Notes: a model not told the origin generated them from the letters alone. A DNA stretch of 64,000 bases from Paraburkholderia guartelaensis (GCF_004353905.1 NZ_SMOD01000003.1:186001-250000); one strand, 5' to 3'; shown: positions 41,681-50,588, counted from the stretch's first letter. Numbers and translations: made by a program.

Positions 41681-42685
41681 ATGAAGATCAGGCGACTCAG
41701 TGTGGCAATCACGGCGTGTGCACTTGCCGCTGGCATGGCGGCCGTGGCGTATGCGGCGGAAAACCCGACCATCGTTACGGTGGTGAAGGTGACCGGTATT
41801 AGCTGGTTCAATCGCATGGATGACGGCGTCAAGGAATTCGGCAAGGACAACCCGAACGTTTCGGTCTACCAGACGGGGCCGGGCCGCGCGGACGCCGCGC
41901 AGCAACTGAAGATCATCGACGACCTGATCGCAAAGAAAGTGAGCGCGATCGCGGTCGTGCCGTATGACCCGCCCACGCTCGAACCGGCGCTCAAGAAGGC
42001 GATGGACCGCGGCATCAAGGTCGTCACGCACGAAGCCGACAACGAAAAGAACACGATGGTCGACGTCGAGGCGTTCGACAACTCCGCCTACGGCGCCGCG
42101 CTCAACGACCGCCTCGCCTCGTGCATGCACAACGAAGGCAAGTGGGCGACGATGGTCGGCTCGCTCGGCAGCCGCTCGCAGGTGCAGTGGGCCGACGGCG
42201 GCATCGACAACGCGAAGAAGAAGTTCCCGAAGATGCAGCTCGTCGAGACGAACCTCGAAACCAACAACGACGGCGAGCACGCATATGAAGTGGCCAAGGA
42301 AGTGCTGCGCAAGCATCCGGACATCAAGGGCTTCCAGGGCTCGTCGTCGCTCGACGTGATCGGCATTGGCCGCGCGGTCGAGGAAGCGGGCCTGCAGGGC
42401 AAGATCTGCGTGTACGGCACCGGCCTGCCGACCGAGGCCGGCAAGTACCTCGAAAGCGGTGCGATCAACGGTATTGCGTTCTGGGATCCGAAGCTGGCGG
42501 GCATCGCCATGAACAAGATCGCGATGATGCTGATCGACGGCAAGACGGTGGAGAACGGCGCGAACCTCGGCCTGCCGGGCTACGAGAAGGTCACGGTGTC
42601 GAAGGGTCCGGGCAAGGGCATCATCGTGCGCGGCCAGGGTTGGGTGAGCGTCGACAAGTCGAACTACAAGCAATACAACTTCTGA
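41681..42685 (+). CDS. Sugar-binding periplasmic protein (LsrB/RhaS-like)
   Basis: A 334-residue periplasmic binding protein with a Sec signal (residues 1-25, cleavage near AYA). The mature part belongs to peripla_BP_4: VKVTGISWFNRMDDGVKEFGKDNP, DDLIAKKVSAIAVVPYDPPTLEPALKKAMDRGIKVVTHEAD, GSLGSRSQVQWADGGI and FQGSSSLDVIGIGRAVEEAGLQGK. It resembles LsrB and the rhamnose-binding protein more than RbsB. It captures the sugar for the two permeases around it. Ligand unknown; deoxyribose, a nucleoside or another deoxy sugar fits the neighbours. Confidence 0.9.
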   Translation: MKIRRLSVAITACALAAGMAAVAYAAENPTIVTVVKVTGISWFNRMDDGVKEFGKDNPNVSVYQTGPGRADAAQQLKIIDDLIAKKVSAIAVVPYDPPTLEPALKKAMDRGIKVVTHEADNEKNTMVDVEAFDNSAYGAALNDRLASCMHNEGKWATMVGSLGSRSQVQWADGGIDNAKKKFPKMQLVETNLETNNDGEHAYEVAKEVLRKHPDIKGFQGSSSLDVIGIGRAVEEAGLQGKICVYGTGLPTEAGKYLESGAINGIAFWDPKLAGIAMNKIAMMLIDGKTVENGANLGLPGYEKVTVSKGPGKGIIVRGQGWVSVDKSNYKQYNF

Positions 42686-42758
42686 TCGGGAGAAGGTGGC
42701 GCGCGCAGCGGGCTTGCAGCCCGGCGCGCGCTTCGTCGCAACGTCACGAAGAGACGAC

Positions 42759-44279
42759 ATGGCTTCAGAACCGTTATTGCAGGTGCTCGGCGTTCACAAG
42801 CGCTTCACGGGCGTGCACGCCTTGCGCGGCGTGACGCTCGCGTTCGAGCGCGGGCAGATCTATCACCTGCTCGGCGAGAACGGGTGCGGCAAGAGCACGC
42901 TCATCAAGATCATCTCCGGCGCGCAGCCGCCCGACGAAGGCGAACTGGTGATCGACGGCGCGCGCCACGCGCGGCTCACGCCGCTCGAATCGCTCGCGGC
43001 GGGCATCGAGACCGTGTATCAGGATCTTTCGCTGCTGCCCAACATGAGCGTGGCCGAAAACATCGGACTCACGACCGAGCTCGCGGAGCATGCGGGGCGT
43101 CTCGCGCGCACGTTCGACCGCCGCGAACTGGCCCGCACGGCCGAGCGCGCCTTGAAGGCCGTGGGCCTGCCGGGCGACGCCGAGTTTCAGGCGACGCTCA
43201 TCGAACAACTGCCGCTCGCTACACGTCAGCTCGTGGCGATCGCGCGCGCCATTGCGAGCGAAGCGAAGTTCGTCATCATGGACGAGCCCACGACCTCGCT
43301 CACGCAAAAGGAAGTGACGAACCTCATCGCCGTGCTCGGCCAGTTGCGCGCGCAGGGCGTGACCGTGCTGTTCGTAAGCCACAAGCTCGACGAGTGCTAT
43401 GCGATCGGCGGCGAAGTGATCGTGCTGCGCGATGGCCAGAAAGTGACGCAAGGTCCGATCACGAATTACACCAAGGCGCAGTTGAGCGAACTGATGACGG
43501 GCCGCGAGCTTTCCACCGAACGCTACCGCAGCGTCGCCGCCGAAGCCGAGGTGCTGCTCGACGTTCGCGGTCTGGGTCGAACGGGCCTGTTCAGCGACGT
43601 GTCGTTCACGCTGCACCGCGGCGAGATTCTCGGCGTGACGGGCCTGCTCGATTCGGGCCGCAACGAACTCGCGCGTGCACTTGCGGGCGTCGCCCCCGCC
43701 GATGCGGGCGAGATCGTGCTCGAAGGCCGCGCGATCAAGCTTTCGACGCCCGGCGACGCGAGGCGCGCGCGCATTGGCTACGTGCCGGAAGACCGCCTGA
43801 ACGAAGGCCTTTTCCTCGACAAGCCGATTCGCGACAACGTGATCACGGCGATGATCGCGAGCCTGCGCGACCGCTTTGGCCAGATCGACCGCGTGCGCGC
43901 ACGTGCATTGGCGGAAAACACCGTGAAGGAGCTGCAGATCGCCACGCCCGATGTGGATAAGGCCGTGCAGTCGCTCTCGGGCGGCAACCAGCAGCGCGTG
44001 TTGATTGGCCGCTGGCTCGCCATCGATCCGCACGTGCTGATTCTGCACGGGCCGACCGTGGGCGTGGACGTCGGTTCGAAGGACATCATCTATCGCATCA
44101 TGCAGCGGCTTTCGCAGCGCGGCATCGGCATTCTGCTGGTCAGCGACGACCTGCCCGAGCTGCTACAGAACTGCGACCGCGTGCTGATGATGCGTAAGGG
44201 CCGCCTCGCTGAAGAGCATCACGCCGATGGCCTGACCGAGGCCGAGCTGTACCGTGCGCTGCTTGCAGAGGCAGCCTGA
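42759..44279 (+). CDS. Sugar ABC importer ATPase (RbsA/LsrA-like)
   Basis: A 506-residue protein with two fused ABC domains. N-terminal: Walker A GENGCGKST, Walker B VIMDEPTTSL, with a degenerate signature (PLATRQLVAIARAI instead of LSGGQ). C-terminal: a degenerate Walker A (GLLDSGRNELARAL) and a full signature LSGGNQQRVLIGRWL with LILHGPTVGVDVGSK. One degenerate and one normal site is typical of the sugar CUT2 class. It energises uptake with the two permeases. Start 42759 is chosen because LLQVLGVHKRF begins the domain; an upstream start would add 21 residues. Confidence 0.92.
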   Translation: MASEPLLQVLGVHKRFTGVHALRGVTLAFERGQIYHLLGENGCGKSTLIKIISGAQPPDEGELVIDGARHARLTPLESLAAGIETVYQDLSLLPNMSVAENIGLTTELAEHAGRLARTFDRRELARTAERALKAVGLPGDAEFQATLIEQLPLATRQLVAIARAIASEAKFVIMDEPTTSLTQKEVTNLIAVLGQLRAQGVTVLFVSHKLDECYAIGGEVIVLRDGQKVTQGPITNYTKAQLSELMTGRELSTERYRSVAAEAEVLLDVRGLGRTGLFSDVSFTLHRGEILGVTGLLDSGRNELARALAGVAPADAGEIVLEGRAIKLSTPGDARRARIGYVPEDRLNEGLFLDKPIRDNVITAMIASLRDRFGQIDRVRARALAENTVKELQIATPDVDKAVQSLSGGNQQRVLIGRWLAIDPHVLILHGPTVGVDVGSKDIIYRIMQRLSQRGIGILLVSDDLPELLQNCDRVLMMRKGRLAEEHHADGLTEAELYRALLAEAA

Positions 44280-44308
44280 ATTCCGCGTAACGTTTTGCCG
44301 GACACCGC

Positions 44309-45352
44309 ATGAGCATGAATCAGACAATGAGCACGTCGTCCAACACCGTCGAAGTCGCACGCCAGAGCGTACCGCTCAACTGGCGCGCGAAGCTCGCCCG
44401 CAACCCCGAATGGTTCACGGCCACGCTGATCGTTATCACGTGCGTGATCGTCGCCTCCATCAACCCGCGCTTTTTCCAGTGGGCCACGCTGTTCGACCTG
44501 CTGCACTCGGCCACGATCACGTCGCTGTTCGCGCTCGGCACGCTCGTCGTGCTGGCGTCGGGCGGCATCGACGTCTCTTTCACGGCGATCGGCGCGCTCA
44601 CGATGTACTCGATCACGAAAGCCGTGTTCGCGTGGTGGCCCGATGCGCCGTTCGCGCTCATTTTGCTGACGGGCGCCGTGGGCGGCATCGTGCTCGGCGT
44701 CATCAACGGGATGCTCGTGCACCGGCTGCAGGCGCCTTCGCTGATCGTGACGATCGGCACGCAATACCTCTATCGCGGGCTGCTGCTCACCTTCGTGGGC
44801 ACGACGTTCTTCATGAACATCCCGCACAGCATGGACCACTTCGGCCGCATTCCGCTCATTGCCTACAAGACCGCCGACGGGCTCAACGCGGTGCTGCCCG
44901 TTTCGGCGATCGCGCTCGTAGCGGGCGCGATTCTCACGTGGTGGCTGCTCAACCGTACGATGATGGGGCGCGGCGTCTACGCCATGGGCGGCAGCACGGC
45001 GATTGCGGAGCGGCTGGGCTTCAACCTGCGCGCGATCCGGCTGTTCGTGTTCGGCTATACGGGGTTTCTCGCCGGCGTGGCAGGCATTTTGCACGTCGCG
45101 AACAACCGGCTTGCCAATCCGTTCGACCTGGTGGGCTCGGAACTCGACGTGATCGCGGCCGTGATTCTGGGCGGCGCGCGCATTACGGGCGGCAGCGGCA
45201 CGGTCGTGGGCACGCTGCTCGGCGTGGCGCTCGTCACGCTCATCAACAACGTGCTCATTCTTGTGGGCGTGCCGAGCACGTGGCAGAAGGTGATTGTCGG
45301 CGCGTTCATTCTGGTGGCCGGTACGCTGTTCGCGCTGCGCCGGCGCGGCTGA
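44309..45352 (+). CDS. Sugar ABC importer permease 2
   Basis: A 347-residue permease of the RbsC/LsrD type: SLFALGTLVVLASGGIDVSFTAIGALTMY, VINGMLVHRLQAPSLIVTIGTQYLYRGLL and the contact loop AMGGSTAIAERLGFNLRAIRL. A hydrophilic N-terminus of 35 residues precedes the first helix. It closes the importer operon and is followed by a terminator-like hairpin and the convergent deoR-like gene. Confidence 0.9.
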   Translation: MSMNQTMSTSSNTVEVARQSVPLNWRAKLARNPEWFTATLIVITCVIVASINPRFFQWATLFDLLHSATITSLFALGTLVVLASGGIDVSFTAIGALTMYSITKAVFAWWPDAPFALILLTGAVGGIVLGVINGMLVHRLQAPSLIVTIGTQYLYRGLLLTFVGTTFFMNIPHSMDHFGRIPLIAYKTADGLNAVLPVSAIALVAGAILTWWLLNRTMMGRGVYAMGGSTAIAERLGFNLRAIRLFVFGYTGFLAGVAGILHVANNRLANPFDLVGSELDVIAAVILGGARITGGSGTVVGTLLGVALVTLINNVLILVGVPSTWQKVIVGAFILVAGTLFALRRRG

Positions 45353-45373
45353 GTCGCCTGACTATTGGCGCGA

Positions 45374-45395
45374 GACCGGCGCTGCACGGCCGGTC
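45374..45395. terminator. Bidirectional hairpin between importer operon and deoR-like gene
   Basis: GACCGGC and GCCGGTC form a 7-bp stem around 8 bases in the 48-bp space between two convergent genes. There is no long T-run in either direction. Its position suggests shared termination. Confidence 0.5.
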
Positions 45396-45400
45396 GCCGC

Positions 45401-46129
45401 TTACGCGCTGTGCGCGCGCAGCGTCTGGCCTTTCTCGGTGATGACGGAGTTGAAGTCGTCCATCTGCGAAAAGCGCCATGCTTTCACGATGCCGTACTTG
45501 CTGGCATCCACAACGAGATGGCTTTCCACGGCGCTGGCCATGGCTGCCTGCTTGAGCGCCACTTCGTGAAAGTTCCAGCACGTCACGCCGCGCGCGGCGT
45601 CCACGCCGCCCGCTGAAATAAACGCCTTGTTGATGCCCATGCGGCGCAGCGTTTCGAGGCTCTCCTCGCCGGAAAACGAGTCCGACGACGGCACATACAC
45701 GCCCCCCAGCAAGATCATGCGCACGTTGGGCATGCGCCGCAGAATCTCGGCCACGTTGAGCGAATAGCACACCGCCGTGATCTGCAACTGCGAAGGGATG
45801 AGGCGCGCGAGGGCGGCGAGCGTCGTGCCGCAGTCGATGAACACGGTGTCGTTCTGCGCGATGAGTCGCGCCGCGTGCGCGGACGCTTGCGCCTTGGCCT
45901 GCGCGAAGTGGTCTTTTTCGTGTTCGAGCGAGTAGCCGGCGGTATTGGGCACGTCTTGCGCGCTCACGATATAGCCGCCCAGATACGTGAAACGCTCGGG
46001 ATTCGCGGCGATGTCGCGCCGCACGGTCATTTCGGAGACACCAAGCACGCTGGCTGCATCGCGCAGATGCATGACGTTGTGTTTTGCGAGCGCGTCGGCG
46101 AGGGCGCGCAGCCGGTCGGTTTTGGCCAT
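45401..46129 (-). CDS. deoR: DeoR-family repressor close to DeoR itself
   Basis: A 242-residue DeoR/GlpR-type regulator. The HTH reads HLRDAASVLGVSEMTVRRDI, then YLGGYIVSAQD, the sugar-phosphate site FIDCGTTLAALARLI, ITAVCYSLNVAEIL, GGVDAARGVTCWNFHEVALKQAAM and VVDASKYGIVKAWRF. These blocks follow Escherichia coli DeoR, the deoxyribonucleoside repressor that responds to deoxyribose 5-phosphate, more closely than other family members. With deoC upstream, this supports a deoxyribose or nucleoside pathway. It is divergent from the AldA-like gene. The symbol is used by resemblance; orthology is unproven. Confidence 0.75.
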   Translation of the reverse strand: MAKTDRLRALADALAKHNVMHLRDAASVLGVSEMTVRRDIAANPERFTYLGGYIVSAQDVPNTAGYSLEHEKDHFAQAKAQASAHAARLIAQNDTVFIDCGTTLAALARLIPSQLQITAVCYSLNVAEILRRMPNVRMILLGGVYVPSSDSFSGEESLETLRRMGINKAFISAGGVDAARGVTCWNFHEVALKQAAMASAVESHLVVDASKYGIVKAWRFSQMDDFNSVITEKGQTLRAHSA

Positions 46130-46380
46130 GGAGTGGGTGCTGCGCCGGAGTGTGTTGCGTTCCGGCGAACGTTAGATTTGTTTCGTCCGCGTGAGCGAAT
46201 TATAACAAGCAAGGCGTGCGATGGCCACGTGCTTTGGCTCCTGCCGCCCCGGCGCCCGCTTCGGCGAGCATGCGTTTTTCGCATGCTCCGCTCGACAATT
46301 AATCGTTTGTGGCGTCCCGATGCCGCACGGATACTGCCCTTTCTCATGAAGCGGCGGCAACGCCAAACCGGCAGCAATCC
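46130..46380. promoter_or_regulatory. Divergent deoR/ALDH promoter region
   Basis: A 251-bp space with AT-richer patches. CGTTAGAT (46170-46177) and TTATAACA (46200-46207) resemble the two half-sites of the Escherichia coli DeoR operator (TGTTAGAA/TTCTAACA) but are spread apart, so this is only a hint. No gene is supported here. Confidence 0.35.
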
Positions 46381-47802
46381 ATGCGATCAGACCTCAATTT
46401 CATCAATGGGCAGTTCGTCGGCGCCGAAGGGCCGCAGATCGCTGTCCACAACCCCGCAACCGGCGACGCGATCGGCCACGTGAGCGCCGCGAGCGCCGCC
46501 GACGCGGTTCGCGCGGTCGTGGCCGCCAAGGCCGCGCAGCGCGCCTGGCGCAAGTTGCCCGCCGCCGAACGCGGCGCGATCCTGAACCGATTCGCGGACG
46601 CGATCGTGGCGCGCGCGCCGAAGATCGGCGCGGCGCTTGCCGCCGAGTCGGGCAAGAGCGTCGCGGACGCAACCGCTGAAGCGCAATACGCCGCCGAAAT
46701 CCTGCGCTATCACGCGCAGTGGGCGCGTCGCATCGAAGGCGAGGTGATTCCGAGCGACAGCGCGAACGAAAACCTCATCCTCATGCGCGAGCCGATCGGC
46801 GTGGCCGCGTGCCTGATTCCGTTCAACTTCCCCGTGTACACGCTGCTGCGCAAGGTCGCGCCGGCGCTCATCACGGGTAATGCGGTGGTCGTGCGCCCGA
46901 GCAACAACACACCGTGCTCGGCGTTCGAAGTGGCGCGCGCGGCGCAGGAAGCCGAACTGCCGGCGGGCATTTTCAATGTGCTCGCCATGGACCACGACAC
47001 GGCCGCCGTGCTCTGCACGCACACGGATGTCGGCATGATCACGCTCACGGGCAGCGTAAGCGCGGGCCGCAAGGTGCTCGATTACTGCAAGGAAAATATC
47101 GCCAAGCCGTCGCTGGAGCTGGGCGGCAAAACGCCCGCGATCATCGAAGACGACGCCGATCTCGAAGCGGCCGCAACGGCTATCGTGCGCTCGAAGACCA
47201 CGCATTGCGGCCAGCTTTGCACGGCGATCGAACGCGTGTACGTGCACGCTTCGGTGCATGACCGCTTCGTCGCGCTGCTGCGCGAAAAGATGAGTGCCGT
47301 GCGCTTCGGCGACCGCGCCGAAGACGCAACCCGCATGGGTCCGCTCGTGAGCGCAAGCGCACGCGCCGCGATCCACGAGATGGTCGAGCGCGCGGTGGCC
47401 GAGGGCGCGAAGCTCGAAACGGGCGGCTACGTGCCCGAAGGCAAGGGCCATTTCTATCCGCCCACGTTGCTCACGCATTGCCGCCAGGACATGGAGATCG
47501 TGCAGGAGGAGATCTTCGGCCCGGTGCTGCCGGTGCTTTCGTACGAGACGCTCGACGACGCACTGCGCATGGCCAACGATCACCAGTTCGGCCTTTCGTC
47601 GGTGCTCTTTACGGAGCGCTACCGCTCGACCCTGCGCGTCGCGAACGAGATCGAAGCCGGCGAACTGTACGTGAACCGCACGCCTGCGGACCCGTATCAG
47701 GGCTATCACGCTGGCTGGAAGCGCTCGGGCCTCGGCGGCGACGACGGCAAGCACGGCATGCTCGAATTCACGCAGACACGCCTTGTCGTGATGCCGTTCT
47801 GA
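46381..47802 (+). CDS. Aldehyde dehydrogenase (AldA-like)
   Basis: A 473-residue single-domain ALDH: PFNFPVYTLLRKVAPALITGNAVVVRPS, general base Glu in LELGGKTPAII, catalytic Cys in HCGQLCTAIERVYV (C280), and the C-terminal YVNRTPADPYQGYHAGWKRSGLGGDDGKHGMLE, typical of lactaldehyde/glycolaldehyde dehydrogenase AldA. It oxidises small hydroxyaldehydes with NAD. ATG 46381 begins at the usual ALDH N-terminus (SDLNFINGQF), though no strong ribosome-binding site is seen. It is divergent from the deoR-like gene and probably under its control. Confidence 0.9.
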   Translation: MRSDLNFINGQFVGAEGPQIAVHNPATGDAIGHVSAASAADAVRAVVAAKAAQRAWRKLPAAERGAILNRFADAIVARAPKIGAALAAESGKSVADATAEAQYAAEILRYHAQWARRIEGEVIPSDSANENLILMREPIGVAACLIPFNFPVYTLLRKVAPALITGNAVVVRPSNNTPCSAFEVARAAQEAELPAGIFNVLAMDHDTAAVLCTHTDVGMITLTGSVSAGRKVLDYCKENIAKPSLELGGKTPAIIEDDADLEAAATAIVRSKTTHCGQLCTAIERVYVHASVHDRFVALLREKMSAVRFGDRAEDATRMGPLVSASARAAIHEMVERAVAEGAKLETGGYVPEGKGHFYPPTLLTHCRQDMEIVQEEIFGPVLPVLSYETLDDALRMANDHQFGLSSVLFTERYRSTLRVANEIEAGELYVNRTPADPYQGYHAGWKRSGLGGDDGKHGMLEFTQTRLVVMPF

Positions 47803-47835
47803 TCGTTCGACATCCCGATTAATCGTTGAAAGGCA

Positions 47836-47851
47836 GCCCCTCGAAAGGGGC
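47836..47851 (+). terminator. Stem-loop after the AldA-like gene
   Basis: GCCCCT-CGAA-AGGGGC is a perfect 6-bp stem with a tetraloop, 33 bp after the stop codon, without a T-run. It would separate the ALDH transcript from the hairpin leader that begins near 47910. Confidence 0.4.
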
Positions 47852-47909
47852 GCCGCAGATAAAGAAAGAACGCCTCGCGCGGGCACCCGCCCGCGTGCCG
47901 GTGTCAGCC

Positions 47910-48010
47910 TTGCATGGGACCAGAGTAAGTGCTTTGCATGGGACCGGAGTAAGGGCTAAAGCCCGAACTCCGGTCGACAGCTAAAGCGCTAACTCTCGTC
48001 GACAGGAGAC
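47910..48010 (+). repeat. Second copy of the nested hairpin repeat, leader of the MFS gene
   Basis: 47910-48005 repeats 38930-39025 with three changes in 96 bases. Unit A (GACCAGAGT at 47918, return at 47992-48000) contains Unit B (GACCGGAGT at 47942, return ACTCCGGTC at 47967) in its loop. At this site Unit B pairs perfectly over nine bases, while the copy at 38987 has one G-U pair. There is no Unit C. GACAG again merges with AGGAGA, the ribosome-binding site of the TTG start at 48015. Confidence 0.8.
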
Positions 48011-48014
48011 AATT

Positions 48015-49340
48015 TTGCAGAAGTCCATCGGAAAGCCCAATGCGCCGGCAATGCCGCGCGCCGAAACCCCATCGCTCACGCCCGCCGCATCGGGCTCCAT
48101 GCAGCGCTACGTGCAGTTGCTGCTGCTCGTGCTCGCCGCGGGCGGTATCTATCCGCTGCTGTATCTGCGTCAGGTCTACCAGACCACGATGCTCGATGTC
48201 CTGCACATCGACAACGCTCAGCTCGGCTATCTCTACTCGGTGCTCGGCATCGTGTTCTTCGTTTCCTATCTGCCGAGCGGCTGGCTCGCCGACCGCGTCG
48301 CACCGCGCCTGTTGATCTGCTTTTCGCTCATCGGCACCGGGGCGCTGGGCCTCTGGTACTCCACCGCACCCTCGTTCCATGCGCTGCTCGTGATCTTCTG
48401 CCTCTGGGGCGTCACGACCGGCCTCACGTTCTGGGCCTCGGTGCTCAAACGCGTGCGCATGATCGCTGGGGCGAACGAACAAGGCCGGTTTTTCGGGCTG
48501 CTCGACGGCGGACGCGGGCTCGTCGAAGCGCTGCTCGCCACTGCCGCCCTCGCGCTCTTCGCCGCCGCGACCGGCTCGGGACGCGGTGAAGCGGTGGGCC
48601 TGCGTCACGTGATCTATATGTATTCCTTCACGTGTATCGCACTCGGCGCGTTGATGAGCTTCTTCAAGGATCCCGCGCCCGCGCAGGCAGAAAGCAAGCC
48701 GGTCGAGGCGAATGCAAACGGTTCGCTGTGGCGCGATCTCGCGACGCTCGCCGCGATTCCGCAGCTCTGGCTCATGGCCGCTGTGGTGTTCTGCGGTTAT
48801 CAGATCTTCTGGGCGACGTACAGCTTCTCCGCGTATCTCCAACAGGGCGAGATGCATATGACCGTCGTGGCGGCCGGCATGGTCACCACCGCGAAGCTCT
48901 GGATGCGCCCCATCGGCGGCATTGGCGGCGGTTTTCTCGGCGACCGCCTGTCGAACCTGCGCGTGCTGATCTGGGCGCTGTTCCTGGCCGTCGCGGGCCT
49001 GATCGGTCTGATCCTGCTGCCCGCGCTGCGCAACATGGCGCTGCTCGGCGCGGTGGTGCTGTTCATCGGCCTCATGACGTACGCGATTCGCGGCCTCTAC
49101 TGGACGCTGCTCGACTACTGCGCGATCCCCATGCGCATCACGGGCCTCGCCATCGGTCTCGTTTCGCTGGTCGGCTATTCGTCGGACATCTTCCTGCCGC
49201 TCGTGAACGGCTATATCACCGAGCACTACGCGGGCATGCTCGGCTATCAGATCTATTTCGCCTATGTCGCCGCCATTGGCACGCTCGGCGGTATCGCCGC
49301 GCTCGTGCTCAAGCGCATGACCCACTCCAAACCTGCCTGA
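48015..49340 (+). CDS. MFS transporter (sugar or sugar-acid uptake)
   Basis: A 441-residue MFS protein with about 12 helices after a 28-residue hydrophilic start: LLLVLAAGGIYPLLYLRQVYQTTMLDVLHI, YLPSGWLADRVAPRLLI, GGIGGGFLGDRLSNLRVLI. It resembles transporters found beside sugar-acid dehydratases. TTG at 48015 is the start because AGGAGA is five bases upstream and no other start is close. The leader carries the hairpin repeat. It heads an operon with an enolase-superfamily enzyme and a GMC oxidoreductase. Confidence 0.85.
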   Translation: MQKSIGKPNAPAMPRAETPSLTPAASGSMQRYVQLLLLVLAAGGIYPLLYLRQVYQTTMLDVLHIDNAQLGYLYSVLGIVFFVSYLPSGWLADRVAPRLLICFSLIGTGALGLWYSTAPSFHALLVIFCLWGVTTGLTFWASVLKRVRMIAGANEQGRFFGLLDGGRGLVEALLATAALALFAAATGSGRGEAVGLRHVIYMYSFTCIALGALMSFFKDPAPAQAESKPVEANANGSLWRDLATLAAIPQLWLMAAVVFCGYQIFWATYSFSAYLQQGEMHMTVVAAGMVTTAKLWMRPIGGIGGGFLGDRLSNLRVLIWALFLAVAGLIGLILLPALRNMALLGAVVLFIGLMTYAIRGLYWTLLDYCAIPMRITGLAIGLVSLVGYSSDIFLPLVNGYITEHYAGMLGYQIYFAYVAAIGTLGGIAALVLKRMTHSKPA

Positions 49341-49353
49341 AACAGCCTGAACC

Positions 49354-50571
49354 ATGAAAGTCGTTGCAATTGAAACGAACGTCGTTGCGGTGCCTCCTCC
49401 GCACCTCGGCGGCATGTACTGGATCTTCGTTACGCTGAAAACCGATTGCGGCATCGAAGGCGTGGGCGAAATCTACGCCGCTACGTTCCATCCCGACGTG
49501 ATGGTGCCCGCGATCGAAGACGTCTTCACGCGCTATCTGCTGGACCACGATCCGCACCGCGTCGAGCGCCTGTTCCGCGAAGCCTATTCGAGCGGCTTCA
49601 CGCAGCGCCCGGACCTCACGATGATGGGCATCGTGAGCGGCCTCGAAATGGCATGCTGGGACATCATCGGCAAGGCGGCGGACAAGCCCGTGTACGAATT
49701 GCTGGGCGGCATGGTGAACGAACGGCTGCGTTCGTACACCTATCTGTACCCGAAGAACGCGAAGGGCGAATACGATTACGACGACCCGGATCTCGCCGCC
49801 GAATGCGCGGCGGAGAACGTGAAGCGGGGTTTCACCGCGGTCAAATTCGACCCGGCCGGTCCGTACACGGCTTATTCGGGGCATCAGCTTTCGCTCGAAG
49901 TGCTCGACCGTTGCGAAACGTTCTGCCGCAAGGTGCGTGAAGCGGTGGGCAGCAAGGCCGATCTGCTGTTCGGCACGCATGGCCAGATGGTGCCTTCTTC
50001 GGCCATCCGGCTTGCGAAGCGGCTCGAACAATACGACCCGCTGTGGTTCGAGGAGCCGGTGCCGCCGGGCCAGGAAGAGGCCATCGCCAATGTCGCGAAG
50101 CACACCTCGATTCCCATCGCCACGGGCGAACGTCTCACCACCAAATATGAATTCCACAAGCTGTTGCAGGCGGGCGGTGCGTCGATCCTGCAACTGAACG
50201 TGGCACGCGTGGGCGGCCTGCTCGAAGCGAAGAAGATCGCGACGCTCGCCGAGGTGCACTACGCGCAGATCGCACCGCATCTCTACAACGGGCCCATTGG
50301 CGCGGCGGCGAGCATTCAGCTCGCGGCCTGTACGCCGAACTTTCTGATTCAGGAAAGCATCGGCACGTGGGATGGTTTCCACGCGCAAGTGCTCAAGCAG
50401 CCAATTCAGTGGGAAGACGGTTACATCATTCCCTCGAAGGCGCCGGGCCTTGGCGTTGAACTCGACATGGATGTCGTGCGCGCGCACTCGCCATATACGG
50501 GCAAGCGTCTGCATTTGCAGATGGCGAGCCAGCCTGCCGACGTGCGCGATACCTCGCCCGCACGCGGCTGA
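49354..50571 (+). CDS. Mandelate racemase/enolase-superfamily enzyme (sugar-acid dehydratase-like)
   Basis: A 405-residue member of the mandelate-racemase branch: VTLKTDCGIEGVGEIYAATFHP, GLEMACWDIIGKAADKPVYELLGG in the capping domain, and barrel-end residues in KFDPAGPY, LLFGTHGQMVPSSAIRLAKRLEQYDPLWFEEPVPP, IATGERL, LQLNVARVGGL and APHLYNGPIG. Asp/Glu metal ligands are visible in the successive strands. Such enzymes dehydrate aldonic acids or epimerise acids. Lying between a sugar-type transporter and a GMC oxidoreductase, it probably dehydrates an aldonate. Exact substrate unknown. Confidence 0.85.
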   Translation: MKVVAIETNVVAVPPPHLGGMYWIFVTLKTDCGIEGVGEIYAATFHPDVMVPAIEDVFTRYLLDHDPHRVERLFREAYSSGFTQRPDLTMMGIVSGLEMACWDIIGKAADKPVYELLGGMVNERLRSYTYLYPKNAKGEYDYDDPDLAAECAAENVKRGFTAVKFDPAGPYTAYSGHQLSLEVLDRCETFCRKVREAVGSKADLLFGTHGQMVPSSAIRLAKRLEQYDPLWFEEPVPPGQEEAIANVAKHTSIPIATGERLTTKYEFHKLLQAGGASILQLNVARVGGLLEAKKIATLAEVHYAQIAPHLYNGPIGAAASIQLAACTPNFLIQESIGTWDGFHAQVLKQPIQWEDGYIIPSKAPGLGVELDMDVVRAHSPYTGKRLHLQMASQPADVRDTSPARG

Positions 50572-50588
50572 TCTGCCGGAGCACTCAG

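Noticed and set aside
41681..42685. Autoinducer-2 uptake system
   Set aside because: The binding protein resembles LsrB, but no lsrF, lsrG, lsrK or lsrR homologues are present. The neighbours (deoC, mutarotase, ribokinase-like kinase, DeoR) fit a pentose or deoxy sugar better.
38930..48010. Insertion sequence or transposon ends
   Set aside because: The 96-bp repeats are direct, not inverted; no transposase lies between them; no target duplication is visible at the edges.
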